Assembly: GCF_030915505.1 (NCBI RefSeq)
Contig: NZ_CP133265.1
Coordinates: 1,860,001-1,924,000 of the forward strand
Direction of reading: 5' to 3'
Length of the DNA: 64,000 nt
Source of the DNA: Neobacillus sp. OS1-2
Lineage (GTDB): Bacteria > Bacillota > Bacilli > Bacillales > Cytobacillaceae
Part shown: positions 17,743-26,726 of the stretch, one piece after another
Layout: every line of letters starts with the position of its first letter
Numbering within the stretch: the first letter of the stretch is position 1
Translations under genes and position numbers: made by a program
The notes under the pieces: model-generated
Told to the model about the DNA's origin: nothing
Seen by the model: only the letters and a program-made list of their open reading frames with translations
Databases searched by the model: none

Positions 17743-18678
17743 ATGAAAAAAGCAGAACGACTCAATCAAGAACTTATTTTTTTGAGCAATAAACACGAAT
17801 TCCAATTGAAAGATTTGATGAAAGAATTCCATATTTCTAAAAGAACGGCACTAAGAGATATTGAAGAATTGGCTAGGATGGGGTTGCCTTATTATACAGA
17901 AAGCGGCAGATATGGGGGTTATAAATTAATTAACCAAACCTTGCTACCTCCAGTTTATTTTAACAATGACGAGATTCGAGCTATTTTTTTCGCATTGAAC
18001 GCCCTAAACCTTCTCTCAAGCACACCTTTTGAAAAATCATATGCCCATATCCGACAGAAATTATTTGCTACTTTACCTAAGAGTCAGCAAGAATATCTTG
18101 ATAGGATGCTTGAGGTGGTTCGGTATTATGGTGTTGCTCCAATTAATCCGCCAGAATATCTTGCACTCATCTTAACTGCTATTATGGAAGAAAAAATTGT
18201 TCGAATGATATATTCTCAATATGAAATAATTAACATTGATTTGCAGATCTATGAATTGTTTTATCGCAATGGCATTTGGTTTTGTAGTGCTTATGAGGTA
18301 AATCAAGAAATGTGGGGAACATATCGCTGTGATTATATGTCTGAGTGCGAACTTCTTGAAGAAATGGAACATACCTACTCACATAGAGAACTGAAGAAAT
18401 TTCAAGAGGATCACGAAAATAATTACCATAACATCCCTTTTCGCGCTCGATTAACTTCGTTTGGAAAAGAGCTATTTTTAAAGCATCATTATCCAAATAT
18501 GGTGCTAGAAGAGAAAGATGGTATCTCTTATCTGACTGGTGGCTATAATGAAACTGAGCTCGACTATATGACGCATTATCTTTGTTCATATGGAAAACAT
18601 GTAAAGATTGAATTTCCAGAACAGCTCAAGGAAAGTTATCTCCAACAACTTGAAGAAATAAAGGCACAATATCTGTGA
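17743..18678 (+). CDS. YafY-type HTH and WYL-domain transcriptional regulator
   Basis: A 311-residue regulator with an HTH_11 domain at 1-60 (FQLKDLMKEFHISKRTALRDIEEL, then GRYGGYKL) and a C-terminal WYL-type sensor region (about 140-310; the FYRNGIWFCSAYEV segment corresponds to the WYL core). RBS GGCGGAGG lies before the ATG. Such proteins control divergent oxidoreductase genes in many Firmicutes. The ligand is unknown. Cargo of the R1-R2 cassette. Confidence 0.82.
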   Translation: MKKAERLNQELIFLSNKHEFQLKDLMKEFHISKRTALRDIEELARMGLPYYTESGRYGGYKLINQTLLPPVYFNNDEIRAIFFALNALNLLSSTPFEKSYAHIRQKLFATLPKSQQEYLDRMLEVVRYYGVAPINPPEYLALILTAIMEEKIVRMIYSQYEIINIDLQIYELFYRNGIWFCSAYEVNQEMWGTYRCDYMSECELLEEMEHTYSHRELKKFQEDHENNYHNIPFRARLTSFGKELFLKHHYPNMVLEEKDGISYLTGGYNETELDYMTHYLCSYGKHVKIEFPEQLKESYLQQLEEIKAQYL

Positions 18679-18687
18679 ACACATGTA

Positions 18688-18748
18688 AACACAGGGATGG
18701 ATCCCTTGTTTTCTTATATGATTCAGTAGATCCGTCCCCGTGTTTTTT
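18688..18748 (+). terminator. Terminator of the WYL regulator
   Basis: AACACAGGGATGGATC pairs with GATCCGTCCCCGTGTT across a loop of about 25 bases and is followed by a T run. Confidence 0.7.
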
Positions 18749-18780
18749 TATAGGTTTTGGTTAAAATTCATAGCCTTTTT

Positions 18781-18813
18781 TTAGAAAAAACTCCTTTACT
18801 TATGATACGGTTC
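18781..18813. repeat. rlmH-end repeat R2 (SCC-like att site, middle)
   Basis: Second direct copy: one mismatch to R1 and R3 in the 23-bp core. On the minus strand it reads GGAGAACCGTATCATAAGTAA, encoding GEPYHK-stop exactly as in rlmH. It lies 1910 bp from R1 and 4032 bp from R3. Confidence 0.8.
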
Positions 18814-18921
18814 TCCGTAACGTATCTAAATGAGGATTTATCACCCTCTTTGATTACGCAGCAACTTATCCTGTTTCCACACAGTTTATTACACTTTTAT
18901 CTTTTACAATTCAATTCAAAA

Positions 18922-18957
18922 CAAGTCCATAAACTACTTTGTGGACTTACTTTTTTA
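18922..18957 (+). terminator. Terminator-like hairpin upstream of the gerKA-type gene
   Basis: AAGTCCA and TGGACTT arms are followed by a T run. No gene ends nearby on the plus strand, so the hairpin may insulate the germination operon from readthrough or attenuate it. Otherwise the gap 18749-19022 shows only R2. Confidence 0.5.
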
Positions 18958-19022
18958 TAAAGCCTTGTATAAGATGGTTTTTTTTTTCAAATAATAAGAA
19001 AAAATTATTAAGGATTTTTCAA

Positions 19023-20507
19023 ATGGCAAACACACCAAATAACAATAACTGCCCAAATTATAATAGAATTAAATATATCCTCAACCAATCACCAGATTTA
19101 CTTTGCAGGACAATTGAGGTCGCTGGAATTTGTCTGGAAGTTGTCTTTATGAAAAATTTAATTAAGAATGCAACAGTTAATGAATACGTTATTAAATTCA
19201 TTCAACAGCTGCCAAAAAAAGATATCACCCATTCTTATTTAATGAAGAATATCCCTATTGACGAGGTAAAGATTGACTTTAAGGAACAAGAAGTTATTTC
19301 TTCACTTTTAAATGGATTCGTTTATATTTACTTATTAAAAGAAAATAAAGCCCTTTTAGTAAATTGTGCTAATCCAATTGAAAGATCCATCGAGAAAGCA
19401 GAAACTGAATCCTTGGTATACGGCCCTAAAATTTCGTTTACAGAATCATTGTCTTCTAATATAAAAATTATCAGACAAAATCTAAATAATTCTAATTTGT
19501 GTACGGATGAATTAGAAATAGGAGAACGTGTTAAGAAGAAATTAAGAATTATTTACATTAAAGATATAACGGATGAAGACATACTAAAAACACTTAAGCA
19601 GAAGCTTGAAACTATTACAACTGATGATATAATTGACAGTTCAGTTTTGGCACAGTGTCTTGAAGATAATCATTATTCCTTTTTTCCTCAGTTTATCATG
19701 ACAGAGCTGCCCGATCGATTTCTCTATTCTATTTTAAATGGACGAGTTGGTATCCTTTTAGATCGAAGCCCAGTGGCTATTATTGGACCTGCTAATTTTT
19801 TTTCGTTTTTTGAATCAACAGAAGATATTTATTTACGCTGGCCTTTAAGTACTTTCATAAGATTTATACGGTTCTTGGCTATGGCTGGATCACTGCTATT
19901 TACAGCATTCTATGTTGCAATCCTTACCTATCACTTTGAACTTATACCATCTAAATTGTTAATTGTCATTGGGCAATCACGTTCACAAGTTCCTTTTCCC
20001 CCTTTACTAGAAGCAATATTAATGGAATTATTAATTGAATTACTTAGAGAGGCAGGGGCACGTCTTCCATCAAAAGTAGGTCAAACAATGGGGATTGTTG
20101 GAGGGATTGTTATTGGTCAAGCAACTGTTGAGGCTGGCTTAACTAGCAATATTTTAATTATTATCGTGGCATTTAGTGCATTAGGGGCCTTTTCAGCTCC
20201 AATTTATGAGATGGGGACTGCTATAAGAATTACCAGATTTCCCTTCATTATTCTAGCAGGTGTTTGGGGTATTAATGGGATTGTGATTGGCGTCTGTGTA
20301 CTGGTTGTCCACTTGTTAAAGTTGACATCCTTAAATAGACCTTATCTTGCACCTCTATACCCGTTTAGGATAAAGGATTTAAAATACTTTCTCATACGGC
20401 TTCCACACCATTTTTATAGGAAACGTCCTGTTGTCAATCGTCCATTAAACGTATTCCGGATAGGATGGAAATTTAAAAAAACAGAAAACGATTTAGATGA
20501 ATTTTGA
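19023..20507 (+). CDS. gerKA: Spore germinant receptor A subunit (GerKA/GerAA family)
   Basis: A 494-residue GerA-family protein: a large soluble N-terminal part (about 1-280, with the TELPDR-like segment QFIMTELPDRFLYSILNGRV) and a membrane part from about residue 285 carrying PFPPLLEAILMELLIELLREAG, a family hallmark. It sits in the spore inner membrane and, with the B and C subunits, forms a receptor and channel that triggers germination on nutrient binding. I start at the ATG at 19023, with AAGGA upstream; the open frame to 18939 has no ribosome site. Which of GerA/B/K it is closest to is not certain. Confidence 0.85.
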   Translation: MANTPNNNNCPNYNRIKYILNQSPDLLCRTIEVAGICLEVVFMKNLIKNATVNEYVIKFIQQLPKKDITHSYLMKNIPIDEVKIDFKEQEVISSLLNGFVYIYLLKENKALLVNCANPIERSIEKAETESLVYGPKISFTESLSSNIKIIRQNLNNSNLCTDELEIGERVKKKLRIIYIKDITDEDILKTLKQKLETITTDDIIDSSVLAQCLEDNHYSFFPQFIMTELPDRFLYSILNGRVGILLDRSPVAIIGPANFFSFFESTEDIYLRWPLSTFIRFIRFLAMAGSLLFTAFYVAILTYHFELIPSKLLIVIGQSRSQVPFPPLLEAILMELLIELLREAGARLPSKVGQTMGIVGGIVIGQATVEAGLTSNILIIIVAFSALGAFSAPIYEMGTAIRITRFPFIILAGVWGINGIVIGVCVLVVHLLKLTSLNRPYLAPLYPFRIKDLKYFLIRLPHHFYRKRPVVNRPLNVFRIGWKFKKTENDLDEF

Positions 20508-20515
20508 GGTGGATA

Positions 20516-21601
20516 ATGAAATCAAATATTAGTTTTGTAAACGCCTATATTGCTTTCTTTATCATTCACACTTCACAAATCGGAATGGGCATACTTGGCG
20601 TCCCTAGAATTGTTTTTCTTGAAGCTAAGCAAGATGCCTGGATCAGTGTTCTACTATCTGGACTATTCATTAGTGTTATCATTTGGATGATAATTAGCAT
20701 CCTTGGTAAATATGAAAACTGTAATCTTTATGAAATACACGAGAATTTATTTGGCCGCTTTATAGGCAGTATCATCAATACCTTTATGGTTATTTACTTT
20801 ATTGCAGCTCTTTACTCTATCATCATCGCTTATGTTGAATTGTCCCTGACATGGGGATATGAAGGAGTTGATGAATGGGTAGGTGTTTTAGTGCTATTAT
20901 TAGTAACCATTTATGCTGTATCTGGCGGATTCAGAGTAATTGCAGGAACATGTTTCTTATCCTTCTTAATGACTATTTGGCTGGTATTTGTTTTTTATCA
21001 ACCACTTGAATCAATAAACTTCACTAGAATTTTACCCGTCATGTCGGCAACCCCAGCACAAATAATGAAAGGAGTATTTAAAACCAGTTTTACAATGTTA
21101 GGTTTTGAAACTTTATTTTTTATTTTTCCATTTATAAAGGAGAAAAAAAAGCTGCTTTTTTTTAGTCAATTAGCAATCTGGTCTACTACACTTATTGTCT
21201 TTATAACAACTGTTATTTCGATATTATTTTTTAGTCCAAAGGAATTAGAAATACATATTTGGCCTGTCGTCAGTATGATAAGCACGGTCCATTTTCCATT
21301 TCTTGAAAGGTTTGAATTTATTGCCGTTCCATTATGGATATTGGTTATTTTTCCAAATTTATGTTTATACCTGTTCATTTCTACTAAAGGAGTAAAACAA
21401 ATATTTCATTTAAAACAAAAACATGGTATATGGGTAATCTCAATAATCATTTTTATCACGAGTTTTTTTGTCACCAAAAGAGTCGACAATAACCTTTTTT
21501 TTAATCAAGTTGGTCATGTCGGCTTTTACCTATGGTTTATCTATCCGATCTTGTTATATTCCATATCAAACATTAAATCTAAACTTTTTTCACATTCTTA
21601 A
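20516..21601 (+). CDS. gerKB: Spore germinant receptor B subunit (GerKB family)
   Basis: A 361-residue integral membrane protein with about ten helices, of the endospore germination permease family (APC superfamily fold). It probably binds the nutrient germinant. The segment HTSQIGMGILGVPRIVFLEAKQDAWISVLLSG is characteristic. Start ATG 20516 follows GAGGTGG; an in-frame TTG at 20504 overlaps the gerKA stop and is less likely. It is tightly packed behind the A subunit. Confidence 0.85.
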   Translation: MKSNISFVNAYIAFFIIHTSQIGMGILGVPRIVFLEAKQDAWISVLLSGLFISVIIWMIISILGKYENCNLYEIHENLFGRFIGSIINTFMVIYFIAALYSIIIAYVELSLTWGYEGVDEWVGVLVLLLVTIYAVSGGFRVIAGTCFLSFLMTIWLVFVFYQPLESINFTRILPVMSATPAQIMKGVFKTSFTMLGFETLFFIFPFIKEKKKLLFFSQLAIWSTTLIVFITTVISILFFSPKELEIHIWPVVSMISTVHFPFLERFEFIAVPLWILVIFPNLCLYLFISTKGVKQIFHLKQKHGIWVISIIIFITSFFVTKRVDNNLFFNQVGHVGFYLWFIYPILLYSISNIKSKLFSHS

Positions 21602-21614
21602 CGGAGTTGAAAAG

Positions 21615-22745
21615 ATGAAAAAATGGCTTATTCTATTTTGTTGTCTTCTCTGTACTGCATGCGTGCCCCCTGGAAAAATATTAGAAAGGCAAGGGATTTC
21701 AACTATTATTGGTTATGATTTACTTGATAAAGATACATATAAAGGCTCTATTAGCTTGTTGCAATTCGACCGTAAAGAAGAAAAAACAAGTGAAACCATT
21801 TCTGCCGTCGGTACTACAAGCAAACAAATAAGACAAAGGTTAGAACAACAAACAAGCCACGATATTACATCTGGACAATTGAGGACAATACTTTTTGATA
21901 AAGATATAAGTGAAAAGATGGGAATTTCATCCTTTTTAGATTCAATGCAACGGGACAGCAGCATTGGATCATTAATATTTTTGGCCATTACAAACCATAC
22001 TGAAGAAGTCATTAAAAATAATAATTATGAAGAATACCCTGAGATGGGATCATATATTTATCATTTATTAGAAAAGCAAGCAAGGAATGAAATGTTAATA
22101 AACTCCAACCTGAATGATTTTTTCTCCACTCTATATGAAATAGGCATCGATCCTACCTTACCTATTATATCGAATAAGAATGGTGCAGCACCCTATATTG
22201 AAAGGGTGGCATTATTAAAGGATGATAAAATGGTCGGTTCTATTTCTTTGACAAAAACCTTGTTCATAAAATTGTTCACCAATCGCAGGGCTTCTTTGGG
22301 AGATATAACATTAAATATTCCTATAGAGGTTTTAGAAAAAAAGGGAATACCACTAGTCGAAAAGCCAAAAGGAGATAAATTTAAAATTACAATTCACCCA
22401 ATAAAGCACCGAGGAAAAGTTAAATTATCTAACGAAGATGACTTTTATCTAAACGCAACGATTAAGGTTTCAACTATAGAAGTACAGCCTGCAATTACTC
22501 TTAACAATAAGAAATCTTTAAAAAAATTGGAGCAACTGCTTGGGGAAGAACTAAGCAAAGAATTGGGGGATTTTCTTGAGGAGTTAAGAAAATTAAATAC
22601 TGATCCAATTGGCATTGGAAGAAAAATAAAAAGCATCAGAAGATATTCCAATTTAAGTGATAAAGATTTGAGGGAAAAGTATTTAAGTTTAAAGTTAAAA
22701 TCAACTATTAAGGTTGAAATAAAACGAACAGGTGCTGTTGATTAG
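21615..22745 (+). CDS. gerKC: Spore germinant receptor C subunit lipoprotein (Ger(x)C)
   Basis: A 376-residue lipoprotein with signal peptide MKKWLILFCCLLCTAC, lipid anchor at Cys16, and the Ger(x)C fold after it (GISTIIGYDLLDKD; C-terminal three-domain region). I start at the ATG at 21615 with a GGAG site; the open frame back to 21468 lies inside gerKB. Third and last gene of the operon, ended by the hairpin at 22748. The receptor operon fills the R2-R3 interval, so it looks like cassette cargo. Confidence 0.87.
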   Translation: MKKWLILFCCLLCTACVPPGKILERQGISTIIGYDLLDKDTYKGSISLLQFDRKEEKTSETISAVGTTSKQIRQRLEQQTSHDITSGQLRTILFDKDISEKMGISSFLDSMQRDSSIGSLIFLAITNHTEEVIKNNNYEEYPEMGSYIYHLLEKQARNEMLINSNLNDFFSTLYEIGIDPTLPIISNKNGAAPYIERVALLKDDKMVGSISLTKTLFIKLFTNRRASLGDITLNIPIEVLEKKGIPLVEKPKGDKFKITIHPIKHRGKVKLSNEDDFYLNATIKVSTIEVQPAITLNNKKSLKKLEQLLGEELSKELGDFLEELRKLNTDPIGIGRKIKSIRRYSNLSDKDLREKYLSLKLKSTIKVEIKRTGAVD

Positions 22746-22747
22746 TA

Positions 22748-22777
22748 AAGATAGTAGAGAAAAAACTCTACTATCTT
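22748..22777 (+). terminator. Terminator of the ger operon
   Basis: A perfect 12-bp stem, AAGATAGTAGAG / CTCTACTATCTT, with a 6-base A loop, then a T-rich stretch. Confidence 0.75.
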
Positions 22778-22822
22778 ATTCTTTCAAGTATATTACGTTC
22801 AAGAAATTTAACGAAGAAGAAC

Positions 22823-22845
22823 CTCATTTACTTATGATACGGTTC
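22823..22845. repeat. rlmH-end repeat R3 (att site inside rlmH)
   Basis: This is the 3' end of intact rlmH, spanning its stop codon (22828-22830). It contains TATCATAA on the minus strand. Two more copies, R2 and R1, follow downstream of rlmH as direct repeats. Confidence 0.8.
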
Positions 22846-23307
22846 TCCCCGATTTATCCGAAACGCCCGATAAATCTGTTCCACTAAGATCAGCCGCATG
22901 AGCTGGTGGGGGAACGTCATCCGCGAAAAGGATAGTTGTTCGTTCGACCGCTTCAAAACATCTTCACTCAATCCCAATGACCCGCCGATCACAAAGGCAA
23001 TTTTGCTCTTTCCATATGTAGCGAGTTTATCTAATGAGCTCGCTAACTCCTCCGAAGATGCTAGCTTACCTTGAATGGCTAAGGCTATTACATATGTATC
23101 CTGACTAATTTTTGCAAGAATTCGTTCGCCTTCTTTTTGCTTTACCTGTATCATTTCCAGTTCGCTTAATTCTTCAGGGGCCTTTTCATCAGATACTTCA
23201 ATGACTTCTACCTTTGCATAGGCAGTCAATCTTTTTAAATATTCCTCAATTCCTTGTTTCAAATATTTCTCTTTTAATTTACCAACCGTTATGATCGAGA
23301 TATTCAC
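22828..23307 (-). CDS. rlmH: 23S rRNA (pseudouridine1915-N3)-methyltransferase RlmH
   Basis: SPOUT-class methyltransferase acting on 23S rRNA helix 69. The 159-residue product is almost the same as B. subtilis YydA in length and sequence: [28 protein letters not shown] (SAM-binding knot) and the C terminus [11 protein letters not shown] chose the GTG at 23307 because it gives the family length exactly; an upstream start adds three residues. Known biology: in staphylococci (orfX) its last codons are the SCCmec attachment site. Here the same end is repeated twice downstream. Confidence 0.95.
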   Translation of the reverse strand: MNISIITVGKLKEKYLKQGIEEYLKRLTAYAKVEVIEVSDEKAPEELSELEMIQVKQKEGERILAKISQDTYVIALAIQGKLASSEELASSLDKLATYGKSKIAFVIGGSLGLSEDVLKRSNEQLSFSRMTFPHQLMRLILVEQIYRAFRINRGEPYHK

Positions 23308-23352
23308 AATCCACAACCCTTTTTATTTGATTACAAACAGCTTACAAACAAG

Positions 23353-23477
23353 TTATCCACAGAGGTTATCCACATATTCACAATTTTTATCCACATCTTG
23401 TATGGAATCATTTGTTCTCTACCATATATACAGCTCGTTTTTCGCAATATTCACAGCCTGTTGATGACTTATCCACA
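23353..23477. promoter_or_regulatory. DnaA-box cluster upstream of rlmH
   Basis: Four perfect TTATCCACA boxes at 23353, 23366, 23387 and 23469 occur in the rlmH-htrC gap. In B. subtilis the yydA (rlmH) upstream region is one of the known DnaA-bound clusters that titrate DnaA and modulate initiation. The rest of the 400-base gap holds the htrC terminator and no gene that I can support. Confidence 0.85.
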
Positions 23478-23659
23478 GGAATTTGTGATAATACAGGATA
23501 TGTTTGATATTGATCCACAATATCATCTAATGCAATTTCTATATGTTCCTCACAACTATAAATCAACCTTTTCACCTTCCCGAACTAGATCGTTAGTATT
23601 ATTTTGAACTTTTCTACCTGCAATCATACTTATAACCCCACCTATAATACCATAATAAA

Positions 23660-23700
23660 AAGCAGGGAAGTGGACCACACATTCACTTTCCTGCTTTAAC
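23660..23700 (-). terminator. Terminator after htrC
   Basis: Stem AGCAGG-N-AAGTG with its complement, then a T run on the minus strand. Confidence 0.75.
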
Positions 23701-23708
23701 ATACCGAG

Positions 23709-24941
23709 TTATTCTAATTTTTCCGCTGATAATGTTAAGGTTGTTTCCTTTAGCTTACCATCCCGGTAAAATTTGATCGTCATTTTCTCGCCAATTTTCT
23801 TTTTCTGGTATAAATGTTTGCGGAGGTCGATGACGTCATTGATTTTTTGTCCGTCCATTTCGACGATGACATCAAGCTCCTTTAATCCTGCCTGTGATGC
23901 TGGTGAATTGGCAACGACCTGCCTTAAGGCTACCCCATAATTTATATCACGAGGGAGTTTCAATGCTTCCTCCTGATAATATGCCGGAATTTCCGCTACT
24001 GATTTTAAATCTACTCCCATATACGGGCGCTTTACTGTGCCGAATTTTTCAAGGTCATCAATGATTGGCTTAGCAGAATTGATTGGGATCGATAAACCAA
24101 TCCCTTCGACTGCATTTTGGGCGATTTTCATCGAGTTAATCCCAATCACCTGGCCTGCCATATTGATAAGGGCACCACCGCTGTTGCCGGGATTTATCGC
24201 CGCATCTGTTTGCAACACCTCTGACTGCCAATCCACTAAACCGTCCTGATTGATGTCAGTAGGAATCGTTCGTTTTAACCCCGAGATAATTCCTTGTGTG
24301 ACGGAACCGGAGAAGGTGGCGCCGAGTGGATTTCCGATGGCGATGACCGGTTCTCCCATTTTCAAACTGTCAGAATTACCAAATTCCGCCACTTTTTTTA
24401 CTTTGCCAGCATCAATGGTAAGCACCGCTAAGTCCGTCCAAATATCACTACCTAAGAGTTCTGCAGGGATCTTTGTTCCATCCGCCATCGTTACTTCAAG
24501 TTTAGAAGCACCCTCGACAACGTGATGGTTGGTTACAACAAAGGCCTTATTACCTGCCTGTTTATAAATAACCCCAGAGCCTGTTCCAGTGGGCTCTTCG
24601 GCATCGGCATTATCCGTCCAAAAGCTTGAGGACTGAATGTTGTTGATACCGACAACGGCATCGCCAGTCTTTTCAACCGCTTTGGTAATATTGGTATTCA
24701 CATCATAGGAAACCTGCTGTTGAATCACATTTTGCTGGTTCGTACTATTGGTTTCCGTTGCCGTATTTTGATTTGGATTAATTGTATAGGGCAGGACACC
24801 TTGCTTTGACAAGGTGGGAATGGAAAAGACCACGACAAGTGCACCAATAATGGCTCCGATTAAACTAGTGAGAAAATATCCGCCCCTTTTTCCTTTTTGC
24901 TCCCGATGACGCCCCTGTGGATTCTCGTCATAATAACCCAT
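23709..24941 (-). CDS. htrC: HtrA-type membrane-anchored serine protease HtrC
   Basis: A 410-residue DegP/HtrA protease at the walRK locus (YyxA/HtrC in B. subtilis). N-terminal membrane anchor at about 24-45 (YFLTSLIGAIIGALVVVFSI), trypsin-like domain with catalytic His in VTNHHVVEGA, Asp in SDIWTDLAVLTI and Ser in AAINPGNSGGALI, and one C-terminal PDZ domain. It degrades or refolds damaged proteins outside the membrane. Start ATG 24941 is nine bases from GAGGA; an ATG three codons upstream is too close to it. Same strand and order as the wal operon, with its own terminator. Confidence 0.93.
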   Translation of the reverse strand: MGYYDENPQGRHREQKGKRGGYFLTSLIGAIIGALVVVFSIPTLSKQGVLPYTINPNQNTATETNSTNQQNVIQQQVSYDVNTNITKAVEKTGDAVVGINNIQSSSFWTDNADAEEPTGTGSGVIYKQAGNKAFVVTNHHVVEGASKLEVTMADGTKIPAELLGSDIWTDLAVLTIDAGKVKKVAEFGNSDSLKMGEPVIAIGNPLGATFSGSVTQGIISGLKRTIPTDINQDGLVDWQSEVLQTDAAINPGNSGGALINMAGQVIGINSMKIAQNAVEGIGLSIPINSAKPIIDDLEKFGTVKRPYMGVDLKSVAEIPAYYQEEALKLPRDINYGVALRQVVANSPASQAGLKELDVIVEMDGQKINDVIDLRKHLYQKKKIGEKMTIKFYRDGKLKETTLTLSAEKLE

Positions 24942-25086
24942 TAACACCATTCCTCTCTTCCCGAAAAGGTTGCTATCTACTATTTTGGCTTATAATAACA
25001 ATTATACTCGTTCAACCTTAAATTACTAAAAAATTGTATCTAGTTCTGGAAAACTTACGAATTTGTTCATATCTTTTTCATAATAA

Positions 25087-25119
25087 AATGAAGCCCCCTT
25101 AAAAAGGGCAGCTTCATTC
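25087..25119 (-). terminator. Terminator after walJ
   Basis: AATGAAGC and GCTTCATT arms with inner CCCTT/AAGGG pairing close the wal operon. Confidence 0.7.
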
Positions 25120-25127
25120 TTCAAATT

Positions 25128-25922
25128 CTATACGGCTGTTAAACTAGTTGGTATTTTCGGATCTGTATCATATAACTGGAATTGCTCACCGATTACATGA
25201 CCACGGCTCTCGAGGGTTTGTGCGACCGCCATCTTTGCTAAGTCTTTCATGTTGTTATCAAGGCTTAAATGGGCAAGATAGACACGTCTTGTCCGATCCC
25301 CGATCACATCACTCATGGCCAGTGCTGCATCCTCATTAGAGACATGGCCGACATCGCTTAAGATTCGGCGCTTGATGTTCCAAGGATATCTCCCCATCCG
25401 CAGCATTTGCACATCATGGTTCGATTCAAAAATATAGACATCAGCATTGGTGATAATCCCCTTCATCCGGTCACTTACATAGCCGGTATCGGTAATCAAA
25501 ACGATCTTTTTGCCACCATGATAGAAGACGTAAAACATCGGTTCCGCAGCATCATGGGAGACACCGAATGATTCGATATCAACCGATCCAAAACTCTTTA
25601 CCGTTTCCATGTTAAAGACAAACTTTTGCTCTGTCGGAATCGCGCCCACTGAACGTTCCATCGCGCGCCAGGTTTTTTCATTTGCGTATACGGGTAAATG
25701 ATATTTACGGGCGAGGACACCAATTCCTTTAATGTGGTCGCTATGTTCATGCGTGACAAAAATTCCGGTAAGCTTGCTGATATCACGGTCAATTTGTCCG
25801 AAAAGCGACTCCATCTGTTTTCCGCTAAACCCAGCATCCACTAGAAAGGAATGTTCATCAGACTCTACAAACAGGGCGTTCCCCGTACTCCCGCTTGCAA
25901 GGATGCTATATCGTAACGTCAT
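25128..25922 (-). CDS. walJ: Metallo-beta-lactamase-fold exonuclease WalJ
   Basis: A 264-residue MBL-fold hydrolase (YycJ). The metal site is [10 protein letters not shown] at about residues 58-67, with further ligands in [18 protein letters not shown] and the C-terminal [10 protein letters not shown]. The family has 5'-3' exonuclease activity and is linked to mismatch repair and coordination of cell division with replication. Last gene of walRKHIJ, a few bases after walI. Confidence 0.93.
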   Translation of the reverse strand: MTLRYSILASGSTGNALFVESDEHSFLVDAGFSGKQMESLFGQIDRDISKLTGIFVTHEHSDHIKGIGVLARKYHLPVYANEKTWRAMERSVGAIPTEQKFVFNMETVKSFGSVDIESFGVSHDAAEPMFYVFYHGGKKIVLITDTGYVSDRMKGIITNADVYIFESNHDVQMLRMGRYPWNIKRRILSDVGHVSNEDAALAMSDVIGDRTRRVYLAHLSLDNNMKDLAKMAVAQTLESRGHVIGEQFQLYDTDPKIPTSLTAV

Positions 25923-25928
25923 ACTGCC

Positions 25929-26726
25929 TCACTCCACTTTACTATTTTCATCACTATTAAAATCAATAATTTGCCCTTCAAAGGCATTGACAAACAAATT
26001 TTCCTTTTCATTAACAACAAAACGCCAGGTTGGTGCTAACACCTGGGAAGCCGCTAATTTGACCTTGGAAGAATAACCAAGTTCAATCTTAGTAATTTTA
26101 CTCTTTGGCCGTAATACACCCTTTTGATGCAACGTTTCAATTGCTTTTATTGGAGTGAGGATATCCTCCTTGGCTGTTAGCGTTTTAAAGTCCTCTAAAT
26201 AGGTTTGTTCGTAAGAAATAATTTGATTATCGCCATTGAGCGTAAATGTAATCATTCCTTTTAAATTTTGATATAGGGGGAATGATTCATATTGTTGAAG
26301 ATAGGTAATTGTATTTTTCTTATCATCTTTCTCCCAAAATTGATAGTGTTCACCGAAAAGGACATTTTCCTTAAAAAAAGCAGATAGATCGGCTGGCTCA
26401 AATTTTGCACTTAATTGAATGGGCCTATCCAAGGTTACCTGCAACGTATTGCCCGCATCCTTTACTGAAACTGCCTGACCTTTCAGCTTTGCTAAATCAC
26501 CCTTCGAAAAGGTCTTAGACGTTGAACTGAGATATTGCCCCTTTATCGATGTCTTCGGAAGCTCATTATAGGTAATTTCATCTGCCTTCAGTTTTTCTTC
26601 AAAAGAAGCCTCTGTGGCTATTTCATACTTATTGGCATCCCGGACTTCCATGAATTGAAATAGGAGATACACATCCAGAATTAAGAAGGTAATAATAAAA
26701 ATAGTTTTTATTTTACTCCAATCCAT
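25929..26726 (-). CDS. walI: WalRK regulatory protein WalI (YycI)
   Basis: A 265-residue membrane-anchored protein, MDWSKIKTIFIITFLILDVYLLFQF at the N terminus, followed by an extracytoplasmic domain. With WalH it forms a complex with the WalK membrane helices and restrains kinase activity (known for B. subtilis). It overlaps the end of walH by 14 bases, which implies translational coupling. Confidence 0.93.
   Translation of the reverse strand: MDWSKIKTIFIITFLILDVYLLFQFMEVRDANKYEIATEASFEEKLKADEITYNELPKTSIKGQYLSSTSKTFSKGDLAKLKGQAVSVKDAGNTLQVTLDRPIQLSAKFEPADLSAFFKENVLFGEHYQFWEKDDKKNTITYLQQYESFPLYQNLKGMITFTLNGDNQIISYEQTYLEDFKTLTAKEDILTPIKAIETLHQKGVLRPKSKITKIELGYSSKVKLAASQVLAPTWRFVVNEKENLFVNAFEGQIIDFNSDENSKVE

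Noticed and set aside
16904..22822. Ccr or other site-specific recombinase inside the cassettes
   Set aside because: All genes in the interval are accounted for; none is a recombinase.
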